Below are positions 37,908 to 46,884 of a stretch of DNA of 64,000 nt, piece after piece. Made by a program: the position numbers and the translations under genes. The stretch spans positions 136,179 through 200,178 of the forward strand of contig CAJTFL010000008.1 of assembly GCA_910575565.1 (NCBI GenBank). The letters are read 5' to 3'. The notes below the pieces were generated by a model. It was not told where the DNA came from, made no database searches, and saw only the letters and a program-made list of their open reading frames with translations. The stretch's first letter is position 1; the number at the start of each line of letters is the position of its first letter. The stretch comes from Lachnospiraceae bacterium (GTDB lineage: Bacteria; Bacillota; Clostridia; Lachnospirales; Lachnospiraceae).

Positions 37908-38501
37908 GTGGCAGTTGATAGAGTTCCTGTTCTTAAAAGATGTAGATCCCTTGGTATGGACCCCATCTATTTAGGAATTGATAAAAAGTCTAACAGAGAG
38001 TTAAAAAGAGCAAATAGAAAAATAAGCGAGTACGGCCTGCAGTTAAGGGAGAAGCAGAAAGCGAAGTTTATCTACGGCGTGCTGGAGAAGCCTTTCCGCA
38101 ACTACTATGCGAAGGCTTCCAAGATGAACGGCATGGTTGGTACAAACCTGATGATCCTTTTGGAAACCAGGCTGGATAATGTAGTATTCCGTTTAGGGTT
38201 AGCCCGCACCAGAAAGGAAGCAAGGCAGATCGTTGATCACAAGCACGTTTTGGTAAACGGCAAGCGGGTAGGGATTCCCTCTTACTTAGTAAAGGCTGGG
38301 GATGTGATTGAGATCCGGGAAAAGAGCAAATCCTCCCAGAGATACAAAGACATCTTAGAAGTTACTGGCGGGCGCATGGTTCCGGCATGGTTAGAGGCGG
38401 ATCAGGAGAATCTGCGGGGAACCGTAAAAGAGCTGCCGACCAGGGATGAGATTGACGTTCCGGTTGACGAGATGCTTATCGTTGAGTTGTATTCAAAATA
38501 A
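37908..38501 (+). CDS. rpsD: 30S ribosomal protein S4
   Basis: 197 residues from [23 protein letters not shown] lacks the N-terminal zinc cysteines, so this is the zinc-free form. The S4 domain is [20 protein letters not shown] with [20 protein letters not shown]. It starts 30S assembly. AGGAGG upstream. Confidence 0.97.
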   Translation: MAVDRVPVLKRCRSLGMDPIYLGIDKKSNRELKRANRKISEYGLQLREKQKAKFIYGVLEKPFRNYYAKASKMNGMVGTNLMILLETRLDNVVFRLGLARTRKEARQIVDHKHVLVNGKRVGIPSYLVKAGDVIEIREKSKSSQRYKDILEVTGGRMVPAWLEADQENLRGTVKELPTRDEIDVPVDEMLIVELYSK

Positions 38502-38547
38502 TTAAGTGTTAAGCTTTGATGATCCACCCTAAAAGGAGGGGCTATAA

Positions 38548-39507
38548 GTGTTCGATTTTGAGAAACCAAACATTGAAATTGCAGAAATTTCAGAAGATAA
38601 GAAATACGGTAAGTTTGTAGTGGAACCATTAGAGCGAGGCTACGGCACCACCTTAGGTAATTCCCTTAGAAGGATCATGCTTTCATCCTTGCCGGGTGCA
38701 GCAGTCAGCCAGGTGAAAATCGACGGCGTTCTGCATGAGTTCAGTTCCATCCCCGGGGTAAAGGAGGATGTGACGGAAATCATTATGAACATCAAAAGCT
38801 TATCCATAAAGAACAGCAGCGATACCAGCGAACCAAAGATCGCCTACATCGAGTTTGAGGGCGACGGGATCATCACTGGGGCGGATATCCAGGCGGATGC
38901 GGATATTGAGATCATGAACCCGGATCAGGTGATCGCCACATTAAGCGGCGGTTCGGACAGTAAATTTTACATGGAACTGACCATCACCAAAGGGCGGGGC
39001 TACGTAAGCGCAGATAAGAATAAAAGCGAGGATCTGCCCATCGGCGTGATTGCCGTGGATTCCATCTATACCCCGGTGGAGCGCGTGAACATGACGGTGC
39101 AGAATACCCGCGTGGGCCAGGTTACGGATTTCGACAAGCTTACCTTGGATGTCTTCACCAATGGCACATTGGCTCCGGACGAGGCGGTCAGCCTTGCGGC
39201 CAAGGTGTTAAGCGAGCACTTAAACCTTTTCATCGATCTCTCTGAAAATGCCAAGACCGCTGAGATTATGGTGGAGAAGGAAGATAACGAAAAGGAAAAG
39301 GTATTGGAGATGAATATCGACGAGTTAGAGCTGTCGGTGCGCTCCTACAATTGCTTAAAGAGGGCAGGGATCAATACGGTGGAGGAGCTGTGCAACCGAA
39401 CCTCCGAAGACATGATGAAAGTCCGCAATTTGGGCCGCAAGTCCTTGGAAGAAGTGTTGAACAAGCTGAAGGAATTGGGCCTGCAGTTAAATCCCAGCGA
39501 CGAGTAA
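38548..39507 (+). CDS. rpoA: RNA polymerase alpha subunit
   Basis: 319 residues from GTG. The N-terminal domain has [20 protein letters not shown] and [20 protein letters not shown] for dimerisation and binding to beta and beta'. The C-terminal domain has [20 protein letters not shown] and LRK-type [18 protein letters not shown], which bind UP elements and activators. GGAGG upstream. Confidence 0.98.
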   Translation: MFDFEKPNIEIAEISEDKKYGKFVVEPLERGYGTTLGNSLRRIMLSSLPGAAVSQVKIDGVLHEFSSIPGVKEDVTEIIMNIKSLSIKNSSDTSEPKIAYIEFEGDGIITGADIQADADIEIMNPDQVIATLSGGSDSKFYMELTITKGRGYVSADKNKSEDLPIGVIAVDSIYTPVERVNMTVQNTRVGQVTDFDKLTLDVFTNGTLAPDEAVSLAAKVLSEHLNLFIDLSENAKTAEIMVEKEDNEKEKVLEMNIDELELSVRSYNCLKRAGINTVEELCNRTSEDMMKVRNLGRKSLEEVLNKLKELGLQLNPSDE

Positions 39508-39826
39508 GGGGAAATGAACGAAGAGAAGCAAGTTTCTTTTATCGCGCAGGGAAGAAGATTAAAAAATAAAATGAGATTGCCCGGCCAGTAAGTCCGATGA
39601 TGCGTGGCTGGGTATTTGATTCTATTGTCTATCGCCTGTAAATACGGTAAAGATAAGATGCAGGCGGTAAGGAAAGAGAGGTATGCCGGTAAGGCCGACG
39701 GGCGCGGCATGCTCTCCAAATAATTACGTTTCCTTATCTTTGCCTGTCTTTAGGCTTATCCCTATGGCGGGTATGCCGTAAAGCGCAGGGCAGGAGTTAG
39801 GAAACGATGTTGGAGGTTGATGAATT
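39508..39826 (+). promoter_or_regulatory. Long rpoA-rplQ gap with inverted repeats
   Basis: 319 gene-free bases between two genes that are normally adjacent. CCCGGCCA/TGGCTGGG (near 39579-39612) and CGTTTCCT/AGGAAACG (39727-39734 and 39799-39806) form stems; the second encloses about 64 bases and ends 20 bases before the rplQ start, so it could present or hide the ribosome site. No promoter was found. Confidence 0.45.
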
Positions 39827-40363
39827 ATGGCAGGATATCGCAAATTAGGAAGGACATCTTCCCAGAGGAAGGCTTTAATCAGGAGCCAGGTTACGGCATT
39901 GCTTTACCATGGAAAGATCAGGACGACAGAGACCAGGGCAAAGGAGATCCGTAAGGTGGCGGAAGGGCTGATTGCCATGGCTGTAAGGGAGAAGGATAAT
40001 TTTGACACCGTTAAGGTGATGGCGAAAGTACCCCGCAAGGATAAAGACGGCAAGAGGGTAAAGGAAGTAGTGGACGGCAAGAAGGTTACGGTGTTTGATG
40101 AGGTGGAGAAGGAGATCAAGAAGGATCGCCCTTCCAGGCTCCATGCCCGCCGCCAGATGTTAAAGGTTCTTTATCCCGTTGTTGACGTTCCCAAGGAAGC
40201 GGCAGGGAGAAAGAAAAACACTAAGAAGGTGGATATGCCGGCAAAGTTATTTGATGAGATTGCACCGAAGTATACTTCCCGCAACGGCGGCTACACCAGG
40301 ATTATTAAGATCGGGCCTCGTAAGGGCGATGCGGCTATGGAAGTGCTGCTGGAGTTAGTATAG
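39827..40363 (+). CDS. rplQ: 50S ribosomal protein L17 with internal insertion
   Basis: 178 residues, against about 116-127 in most bacteria. The start [20 protein letters not shown] and the [20 protein letters not shown] helix are normal. Extra charged sequence of about 40-50 residues ([20 protein letters not shown] and on) lies before the conserved [11 protein letters not shown] block, and the end [20 protein letters not shown] is normal. The insertion is rich in Lys, Glu and Asp. Longer L17 proteins are seen in Lachnospiraceae, so this supports the lineage. Confidence 0.95.
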   Translation: MAGYRKLGRTSSQRKALIRSQVTALLYHGKIRTTETRAKEIRKVAEGLIAMAVREKDNFDTVKVMAKVPRKDKDGKRVKEVVDGKKVTVFDEVEKEIKKDRPSRLHARRQMLKVLYPVVDVPKEAAGRKKNTKKVDMPAKLFDEIAPKYTSRNGGYTRIIKIGPRKGDAAMEVLLELV

Positions 40364-40414
40364 GGATATATTAAAATATTGTTCCTTCGGCTGGACTTTT
40401 GGCATAATTGGCAT

Positions 40415-40455
40415 AAACTGTCTTATCCTTTGTGGTAAGGCAGTTTTTCTTTTTT
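40415..40455 (+). terminator. Terminator of the ribosomal superoperon
   Basis: AAACTGTCTTA and TAAGGCAGTTT pair around a short loop and are followed by TTCTTTTTTTC. It stands 50 bases after rplQ. Confidence 0.8.
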
Positions 40456-40474
40456 TCTGTTTTGCAAAAGCTTT

Positions 40475-40534
40475 AGAGCGTGTTTGAAAACTCATTCCCG
40501 CTATCTGACGGAAAGCATTTTCCAAACACACTCT
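40475..40534. repeat. GAGCGTGTTTGAAAA inverted repeat, copy 2
   Basis: AGAGCGTGTTTGAAAA and TTTTCCAAACACACTCT are the two arms around about 27 bases. Related to 45725-45810 and the half copy at 21382. It lies just after the superoperon terminator. Confidence 0.75.
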
Positions 40535-40578
40535 GGCAGCCCGCTTTTTCATTAAGGAAATGGTTAGAATATTGTAAG

Positions 40579-40607
40579 TTGACGCTCCTGTAAGTATTGT
40601 TTATAAT
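40579..40607 (+). promoter_or_regulatory. Promoter of the secreted repeat protein gene at 40734
   Basis: TTGACG and a perfect TATAAT separated by 17 bases, about 125 bases before the start codon. Confidence 0.75.
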
Positions 40608-40733
40608 GTAGTTACCATTAGTGGAATAACTTGTGCAATATGCATCGGAGCATGGGCGGCAGGCGACAGCTTAAGGGAAGCAGGAAGGTTTTTGAAAAGG
40701 CCGCCAGATTAACCGGGAACAGGAGGGAGCCAT

Positions 40734-41972
40734 ATGAAACGGGTTCGTAGATTGTTAAGCAGCATTTTAGCGGTATGCTTTTTGGGAATGGCGTTTAACC
40801 CGGCTTTGGCATACGGGGCGTCTACCATCAATTCGGTCAGCATCCGGGTAGGTTTAAATGAGTTTGAGCCGGGGGATACGCTGCCGGATATTGTGCTGGG
40901 AGATAAGGACAGCGGAGGGGGAGCTTATGCTTACGCCAAAAGCGATTATTACTTTATTGAAAAGGCGGAGTGGGTGACTTCCCAAAATAAGGTGATCCAG
41001 GTAGGGGATGTCCCCAGGATGAAAATCTGGCTGGAGCCTACAGATTACGATAACCGCAGGTTTAAGGGCGGCTACCAGTCCAGCAATGTGAAGGTGACTG
41101 GCGGCACGTTTAAGTCCGCTTCCATCAGCAGCAAGAGGCTGATTGTCACCGTAGACTTAAACCCTGTTAAAGGGCAGTTTGAATCGCCTGAGGAGGCTTA
41201 TTGGAGCGGAACGGGCTATGGGAGCGCCAGGTGGAAGATGAGCGGCGATGCTTCCTCCAATTACCGTTATGAGGTCGCCTTGTACCGGGGAAATTCCCAG
41301 GTTCATAAGGCGGAGACCAGCAGCGCCCGTTACGATTTTTATCCATATATGACAAAGAAGGGGAATTACCATTTCCGTGTCCGGGTGATTCCGGCGGATT
41401 CCGCGGAAGGCAAGTACGGGAAAAGCAGCGACTGGATTTCTTCTGACGAGATTTACCTTCCGGAGGAGGATGTGGCAGATGGGAGCGGCCAGGGAAACCA
41501 GGGCTCTACGCCTTCCGGGGGAAACACAGCGGTAGGCTGGATGCAAAGCGGCAGCCGCTGGTATTTCCGCTATCCTGACGGAAGCAGCCCGAAGGATGAA
41601 TGGCTTGCCTGGAACGGCAAATGGTATCTGTTTGACGCAAACGGCTGGATGCTTACCGGGTGGCAGAACCGCAACGGCGTTTACTACTATCTGGATGAAA
41701 GCGGAGCCATGCTTACCGGCTGGGTTCAGGCCGGGGATAAGGTTTATTATTTAAACCCCTCTAAAGATGATTATGAAGGCATTATGGTTACGAACAGCTG
41801 GATTATAGACGGGGGAAATTACTATTACCTAAATGGGGACGGGATCCGGTCGGAGGGCTGGACAGAGATAGAGGGAAGCTTTTATTACTTTTATCCCGGC
41901 ACTGGGATAAGGGCGGCAAATACTACCATAGACGGCTTTACGCTGGATGCCAATGGGGCATGGCATAAGTAA
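40734..41972 (+). CDS. Secreted protein with C-terminal cell-wall-binding repeats
   Basis: 412 residues. MKRVRRLLSSILAVCFLGMA is a signal peptide, with cleavage likely after ALAYGA. Residues 30-250 form a beta-rich part of unknown family with a fibronectin-like stretch (SNYRYEVALYRGNSQVHKAE). A Gly/Ser/Gln linker (residues 248-262) leads to five or six glucan/choline-binding-type repeats such as GKWYLFDANGWMLTGW and GVYYYLDESGAMLTGW. It is probably anchored to the wall without covalent linkage. A protein of the same plan follows directly. Confidence 0.88.
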   Translation: MKRVRRLLSSILAVCFLGMAFNPALAYGASTINSVSIRVGLNEFEPGDTLPDIVLGDKDSGGGAYAYAKSDYYFIEKAEWVTSQNKVIQVGDVPRMKIWLEPTDYDNRRFKGGYQSSNVKVTGGTFKSASISSKRLIVTVDLNPVKGQFESPEEAYWSGTGYGSARWKMSGDASSNYRYEVALYRGNSQVHKAETSSARYDFYPYMTKKGNYHFRVRVIPADSAEGKYGKSSDWISSDEIYLPEEDVADGSGQGNQGSTPSGGNTAVGWMQSGSRWYFRYPDGSSPKDEWLAWNGKWYLFDANGWMLTGWQNRNGVYYYLDESGAMLTGWVQAGDKVYYLNPSKDDYEGIMVTNSWIIDGGNYYYLNGDGIRSEGWTEIEGSFYYFYPGTGIRAANTTIDGFTLDANGAWHK

Positions 41973-42095
41973 GGGAAAGGCGGCAGGAAAAGGCGGCTGC
42001 GTTATGCCGGGAAGCGCAAGCGCACTGCTTTGTGATGAAGAAAAGCGTTTACATCGCTTGTGATGAAGAAAATCGTAGGGAAGGAATCGCAGGAA

Positions 42096-43193
42096 ATGAG
42101 GATAAGGCACTGGGCTGGGAAGTTTTTGGTTGGGGTTTGCGCGGCACTTTTCTGTGCGGCATCAGCGGTTACGGTTTTTGGAGCCAGCACCGTGGGAAAC
42201 CTGGCGATTACGGTAAAGGAAGGGGAGTCAGAAGGGACGCTTGCAGAGCCGGTGATCCGCGTGTCCCCTTCCAGCTGCGTACTTGCGGAGGTCAGCTGGA
42301 GCAAGCCGGTGGAGGAATGGAAGCCGGGGAAGCTGGTGTACGGGTATCTGACCATTACGGCTGATGAGGGAAGGGTTTTTGAACAGAATTATTCCAGCAG
42401 CAAGTGCAGCGTAAGCGGGGCGGATTTTCGGAGCGCCTTTGCCGAGGGGGAAGATAAGGGAACTCTTAAGGTGACGATCCGCTATATCCCGGTGCTTAAG
42501 CTTGGGATGACGGAGGAAGCCGGGTGGAGCGATGCCAGAAAAACCAAGGCAAAATGGAAAAAGGTTCCCTATGCTACCCAGTATGAGCTGCGCCTTTACC
42601 AGGATGATGTGTGGGTAAAGACGGTGGAAACAACGGCCACAGCTATTGATTTAAGCCCCTATCTTAAGGAAGAAGGCAGCTATTTCTATGAGGTGCGGGC
42701 AAAGGGAAAGACGGCAGAGGAGAGGAAATACCTGCTGGCCGGGGAGTATGTCCCTTCTTCGGATGTGCTGGTGATGGATGCAGAGGAGCTGGGGGCGATA
42801 GGAGGAACCTGGAGGCATTACCAGGAAGGAAAAAAATACCAGGAAGAGGACGGCAGCTTTTCTACGGGCCAGTGGAAGCTGATCCTGGGGAAATGGTATT
42901 ATTTTGATGAAAACGGATATGCCGTTACCGGCTGGATCCAGGATGAGGCTTCCGGCCATTGGTATCATATGGACGAGCAGGGAGAGCTGGAAACGGGATG
43001 GAAGAAGTTAGATCAGGATTGGTACTACTTCCGCCCGGAAGGCCAGATGGCAACCGGCTGGATCCAGGATGGGCCGAATCAGTGGTATTACTTAAACCCA
43101 GACGGCTCTATGGCCGTAGATACGGTGGTGGAGGGCAAGTACTCTGTGGGCAGCGACGGCAAGTGCCTGAACCCAGATGAAGGGCTGCATTGA
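42096..43193 (+). CDS. Secreted protein with cell-wall-binding repeats, paralogue of the upstream gene
   Basis: About 365 residues. MRIRHWAGKFLVGVCAALFC is a signal peptide ending near VFGAS. Residues 35-235 repeat the plan of the 40734 protein, including W-x-x-ARKTKAKWKKVPYATQYEL and YEVRAKGKT. Three to four repeats follow (GKWYYFDENGYAVTGW, QDWYYFRPEGQMATGW, NQWYYLNPDGSMAVD). The ATG at 42096 is preferred; GTG 42060 has no ribosome site and spoils the signal peptide. The pair probably arose by tandem duplication. Confidence 0.85.
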   Translation: MRIRHWAGKFLVGVCAALFCAASAVTVFGASTVGNLAITVKEGESEGTLAEPVIRVSPSSCVLAEVSWSKPVEEWKPGKLVYGYLTITADEGRVFEQNYSSSKCSVSGADFRSAFAEGEDKGTLKVTIRYIPVLKLGMTEEAGWSDARKTKAKWKKVPYATQYELRLYQDDVWVKTVETTATAIDLSPYLKEEGSYFYEVRAKGKTAEERKYLLAGEYVPSSDVLVMDAEELGAIGGTWRHYQEGKKYQEEDGSFSTGQWKLILGKWYYFDENGYAVTGWIQDEASGHWYHMDEQGELETGWKKLDQDWYYFRPEGQMATGWIQDGPNQWYYLNPDGSMAVDTVVEGKYSVGSDGKCLNPDEGLH

Positions 43194-43229
43194 GCTTAAG
43201 CTGTGCTTAGTCAAAGGAAATTCGGAATG

Positions 43230-43420
43230 CCCGGTAAAGCGGGGCAGACCCTTCGCGCCCCTGCTTCTCCATATCTCTATGCTGCTATCGCGGTTTGTCA
43301 GATGGGGCTTGCACCCCGCCTGACTGGGGCAAGTCCCCTAACCCACCGCTTTCGTCTTTGCGACTTAGAAGCGGGGGACTTCCCTGATAGGTTAAAGCCG
43401 CATTTATTTTTAAGCACCAG
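43230..43420 (+). ncRNA. Candidate structured RNA, unknown class
   Basis: Several helices nest without conflict: GGTT(43292)/AACC(43340), GTCAG(43297)/CTGAC(43320), GGGG(43304)/CCCC(43314), GGGG(43326)/CCCC(43335), and CCGCTT(43346)/AAGCGG(43369). A GAAGCGGGGGACTTCCC stretch follows and can compete with the last stem. The end resembles the right ends and guide RNAs of IS605/TnpB-type elements, but no tnpB gene is here. It could be a relic of such an element or a regulatory RNA. The strand is assumed. Confidence 0.45.
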
Positions 43421-43772
43421 GCATGATTTTACCGCCTGTGGCGGAATAAGAGCAGATATGGGCAGCTTAAAGTGGCTCGTATGGGCAGCTGGAAAATGCT
43501 AGGAGTGGGAAATGCTGTGGGAGGCAAGAGCCAGCGGCGTTTGCCTGACCAGTGGAAAATGAAAAGAAAATTGCACTTAGGAATAGAACTTAGGGCGTGC
43601 GTGCGCACCGTCTTCTGCAAAAGGGCAGAGGATAGGGGGCAGGCACGTTTTGTATTTGGGTTTGGCATCCCGCTGCAGGAGCTGGCAGTGAAGGCTGCCT
43701 TGCGGGAAAGCTTATTGGGCAGGAAAGTTACTGGGCGGGAAAGCTACTGGGGGGAAAGGTTTTGGGAAATCC
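43421..43772. other. Gene-free stretch before the ECF operon
   Basis: About 350 bases with no supported gene. It is G-rich on the plus strand, with short direct repeats (GGGCAGGAAAG, GGGCGGGAAAG and GGGGGGAAAGG near 43717-43760). Frames here have no ribosome site and no recognisable product. Confidence 0.45.
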
Positions 43773-43801
43773 TTGACTAATGGGGAAGAATCTACTACAA
43801 T
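43773..43801 (+). promoter_or_regulatory. Promoter of the ecfA1-ecfA2-ecfT operon
   Basis: TTGACT and TACAAT are exactly 17 bases apart, 60 bases before ecfA1. Confidence 0.8.
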
Positions 43802-43860
43802 GGAAAAACGAATGAAAGACGAGTGAGAGGCAAATCCGATTTTGTATGGCGAGGGCTGGT

Positions 43861-44757
43861 ATGGGAATAATTAAGGCAAGCAAGCTGATTTTTGAATATA
43901 TCCGCAGGGATGAGGACGACCGGGTGGAAGCGGTGAACCGGGCCATAGACCAGGTAGATGTGGAAATCCAAAAGGGGGATTTTGTGGCGATATTAGGTCA
44001 TAACGGCTCCGGAAAATCCACTTTGGCGAAGCATATTAACGGCATACTTCTGCCTACGGAGGGGACAGTCTGGATTTCCGGCATGGACACCCAGGATGGA
44101 GCCCATCTCTGGGATATCCGGAAGACTGCGGGCATGGTTTTCCAGAATCCGGATAACCAGATTATCGGCAATGTAGTGGAAGAAGATGTGGGCTTTGGGC
44201 CGGAAAATATCGGCGTGCCCACGGAGGAGATCTGGAAAAGGGTGGATGAAAGCCTGGAGGCGGTAGGAATGACGGCTTACCGGCTGAAATCGCCCAATAA
44301 GCTGTCCGGCGGGCAAAAGCAGCGGGTAGCTATCGCCGGGGTGATGGCCATGAAGCCCCAGTGCATTATCCTGGACGAGCCTACCGCCATGCTGGATCCT
44401 AACGGGCGGAAAGAAGTGATCCGGACGGTAAAGGAATTAAACCGGAGGGAAGGGATCACGGTTCTTTTGATTACCCATTATATGGAAGAAGTGGTGGCGG
44501 CTGACCGGGTGATCGTGATGGATGAGGGGAAGATTGTGATGGACGGGACGCCTAAGGAAATCTTTTCCCAGGTGGAACGGCTGAAAGCTTACCGATTGGA
44601 TGTGCCCCAGGTCACGGAGCTGGCCTATGAGCTGAAGCAAAAAGGCGTGGATCTGCCAGAGGGGATCCTTACCCGGGAAGAGCTTATGAGGCATTTGCTT
44701 CCGTTATTTGGGAGGGATGCGATGGCGAAAGGGGAAAAAGCGGCAGGGCGTGATTGA
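43861..44757 (+). CDS. ecfA1: ECF transporter energy-coupling ATPase EcfA1
   Basis: 298 residues. ABC ATPase of the energising module shared by many vitamin and metal S components. Walker A GHNGSGKSTLAKH, Q-loop VFQNPDNQIIG, signature LSGGQKQRVAIAG, Walker B IILDEPTAMLDP, and switch His in LLITHYMEE. The N-terminal YIRRDEDDRVEAVNRAIDQV is typical of EcfA1. ATG 43861 has AGGG five or more bases upstream; ATG 43846 adds five residues. No S-component gene is next to it. Confidence 0.95.
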   Translation: MGIIKASKLIFEYIRRDEDDRVEAVNRAIDQVDVEIQKGDFVAILGHNGSGKSTLAKHINGILLPTEGTVWISGMDTQDGAHLWDIRKTAGMVFQNPDNQIIGNVVEEDVGFGPENIGVPTEEIWKRVDESLEAVGMTAYRLKSPNKLSGGQKQRVAIAGVMAMKPQCIILDEPTAMLDPNGRKEVIRTVKELNRREGITVLLITHYMEEVVAADRVIVMDEGKIVMDGTPKEIFSQVERLKAYRLDVPQVTELAYELKQKGVDLPEGILTREELMRHLLPLFGRDAMAKGEKAAGRD

Positions 44758-44885
44758 TCTGCAGGAAAAGGCGGCTGGAAACATGGCTGCGGCAGGGCAA
44801 AGGAGATATGGCTGCGGCAGGGAAGATGAAGGAAGGCAGTGCCGGGGTAGAGGATGGCGGCGCAGCGGGAAAGGCAGGAGAAAAG

Positions 44886-45737
44886 ATGGCGATCCGGGTT
44901 GAGCACTTGAATTATATTTATGGGGAAGGCACAGCCTTTGAGCAGTATGCCCTGAAGGATGTGAGCGTTTCCATAGAGGACGGGCAGTTTGTGGGGCTGA
45001 TCGGGCATACCGGTTCCGGCAAGTCTACGCTGACCCAGCATCTAAACGGGCTTTTGCGTGCAAGCAGCGGCCAGATTTATTACCGTGAGGAAAATATTTA
45101 TGCCGAGGGCTACGATATGAAAGCGCTTCGCAGTAAGGTGGGCCTGGTGTTCCAGTATCCGGAGCATCAGCTTTTTGAGGTGGACGTATTTTCTGATGTG
45201 TGCTTTGGCCCAAAAAACCTGGGGCTTTCCAAGGATGAAATTGAGGAAAGGGCAAAGGATGCGTTGGCACAGGTGGGGATGGGGGAGGGCTTTTACCGAA
45301 AGTCGCCTTTTGAGCTGTCAGGCGGGCAGAAACGCCGGGTAGCTATCGCCGGGGTGCTGGCCATGCATCCAGAGGTGCTGATCCTGGACGAGCCTACGGC
45401 AGGGCTGGATCCGAGGGGAAGGGATGAAATCCTGGATGAGATATCCGCCCTTCACCGGGAAAAAAAGATGACCATTATCCTGGTATCCCACAGTATGGAG
45501 GATATGGCGCGGTATGCGGACAGGATCCTGGTAATGAGCCATGGGGAGAAGGTGTTTGACGATACCCCGAAAAACGTCTTCCGGCATTACCAGGAACTGG
45601 AAAAGATGGGGCTGGCCGCCCCGCAGATCACATATGTCGTCCATGAGCTAAAGGCTCAAGGGGTGGATATTGCAGATGACTTGACCACGGTGGAGGAAGC
45701 CAGGGACGGGATCCTTGCCGCTTTAGAGCGCGTTTGA
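44886..45737 (+). CDS. ecfA2: ECF transporter energy-coupling ATPase EcfA2
   Basis: 283 residues. Partner ATPase: Walker A GHTGSGKSTLTQH, VFQYPEHQLFEVDVFSDVCF, signature LSGGQKRRVAIAG, Walker B LILDEPTAGLDP, VSHSMEDMARYADRI. ATG 44886 has AGGAG and gives normal length; the frame is open back to 44754, but that extra 44-residue Gly/Ala/Lys-rich stretch looks non-coding. The final codons ERV and the TGA stop lie inside the left arm of a palindromic repeat (45725). Confidence 0.95.
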   Translation: MAIRVEHLNYIYGEGTAFEQYALKDVSVSIEDGQFVGLIGHTGSGKSTLTQHLNGLLRASSGQIYYREENIYAEGYDMKALRSKVGLVFQYPEHQLFEVDVFSDVCFGPKNLGLSKDEIEERAKDALAQVGMGEGFYRKSPFELSGGQKRRVAIAGVLAMHPEVLILDEPTAGLDPRGRDEILDEISALHREKKMTIILVSHSMEDMARYADRILVMSHGEKVFDDTPKNVFRHYQELEKMGLAAPQITYVVHELKAQGVDIADDLTTVEEARDGILAALERV

Positions 45738-45810
45738 AAAATGCTTCTTGTCCGTCGCAGACGCCAAGAAGATGCTCCGTCTGAACGGTTATGAATTTTC
45801 AAACACGTTC
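45725..45810. repeat. GAGCGTGTTTGAAAA inverted repeat, copy 3, supplying the ecfA2 stop
   Basis: AGAGCGCGTTTGAAAAATGC and ATTTTCAAACACGTTC are the arms. The interior holds CTTCTTG/CAAGAAG. The TGA in GTTTGA is the stop codon of ecfA2. Confidence 0.75.
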
Positions 45811-45850
45811 CCGGGCGCAGGCAAAAGGGAATTGACAGGAGTTAAGGAAT

Positions 45851-46654
45851 ATGTTGCGAGAGATTACATTAGGACAATATTATCCGGCGGATTCGGTGGT
45901 TCACCGATTAGATCCCAGGACGAAGCTGTTTGGCACGCTGGTCTTTATCGTGTCCCTGTTTATTTCAACGAATATCTGGGGATATGTGCTGGCTTCCATT
46001 GCCTTGGCGGCAGTGATCAGGCTGACGAAAGTGCCTTTTTCTTTTATGGTTAGGGGCCTTAAGGCGATTATGGTGCTGCTTTTGATCAGCGTCAGCTTTA
46101 ATTTGTTTTTAACCAGCGGGGAAGTGCTGGTGAAGGTGTGGATTTTTAGGATTACCAGAGAGGGCTTAAGGCTCGCCGGATTTATGGCGGCGCGGCTGGT
46201 TTACCTGGTGCTGGGTTCCACGATTATGACGCTGACCACGACGCCTAACGAGTTGACTGACGGCCTGGAAAAGAGCATGGGGTTTTTGGGCCGGGTGGGA
46301 GTGCCGGTGCATGAGATTTCCATGATGATGTCCATTGCCCTCCGGTTTATTCCTATCCTGGTGGAAGAGACAGACAAGATTATGAAAGCCCAGATGGCCA
46401 GGGGGGCAGATTTTGAAAGCGGAAACTTAATCCAGCGGGTAAAGGCCATGGTTCCTCTTTTAGTGCCGCTGTTTATCTCGGCGTTCCGCCGGGCTACGGA
46501 TCTGGCGATGGCCATGGAAGCCAGGTGCTATCGGGGCGGGGCGGGAAGGACGAAAATGAAGCCCCTCCATTACGCTCACCGGGATCGGGCGGCGTATGGG
46601 CTCTTGCTGCTTTATTTAGCCGGGATGATCGGGCTGCGTTTCGTTCCGATGTAA
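45851..46654 (+). CDS. ecfT: ECF transporter transmembrane subunit EcfT
   Basis: 267 residues, about five to six helices. It starts MLREITLGQYYPADSVVHRL then LDPRTKLF, the usual EcfT opening. The two coupling motifs that contact the ATPases are AQMARGADF and AMEARCYRGG. It completes the ECF module with EcfA1 and EcfA2. Confidence 0.95.
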   Translation: MLREITLGQYYPADSVVHRLDPRTKLFGTLVFIVSLFISTNIWGYVLASIALAAVIRLTKVPFSFMVRGLKAIMVLLLISVSFNLFLTSGEVLVKVWIFRITREGLRLAGFMAARLVYLVLGSTIMTLTTTPNELTDGLEKSMGFLGRVGVPVHEISMMMSIALRFIPILVEETDKIMKAQMARGADFESGNLIQRVKAMVPLLVPLFISAFRRATDLAMAMEARCYRGGAGRTKMKPLHYAHRDRAAYGLLLLYLAGMIGLRFVPM

Positions 46655-46693
46655 ATGTGTGGTTAAGGGGCAGTCGAGGAAGAGTGCCTGCTT

Positions 46694-46884
46694 GGATGAA
46701 GCCAGCGGGAAAGGCGGCATGGATTTCGGATGAAGCCAGCGGGAAAGGCGGCATGGATTTCGGATGAAGCCAGCGGGAAAGGCGGCATGGATTTCGGATG
46801 AAGCCAGCGGGAAAGGCGGCATGGATTTCGGATGAAGCCCACGGGAAAGATGGCGTGAATTTTGTATGAATTCGGCGGGAGAAG
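46694..46884. repeat. 34-bp tandem repeat before truA carrying four-codon mini-ORFs
   Basis: Four near-identical 34-bp units start at 46694, 46728, 46762 and 46796, then a diverged fifth (46830) and a partial sixth that merges with the truA ribosome site. Each unit contains AAAGGCGGCATGGATTTCGG followed by the next TGA, that is a Shine-Dalgarno-like AAAGG, then ATG-GAT-TTC-GGA-TGA (starts 46719, 46753, 46787, 46821). The array probably grew out of the truA initiation region. Confidence 0.85.

Noticed and set aside
44754..44885. 44-residue extension of EcfA2
   Set aside because: Gly/Ala/Lys-rich with no family match, while a good ribosome site and normal start exist at 44886.
46694..46863. 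Possible CRISPR-like array
   Set aside because: The 34-bp units are directly joined with no unique spacers, so it is a tandem repeat.
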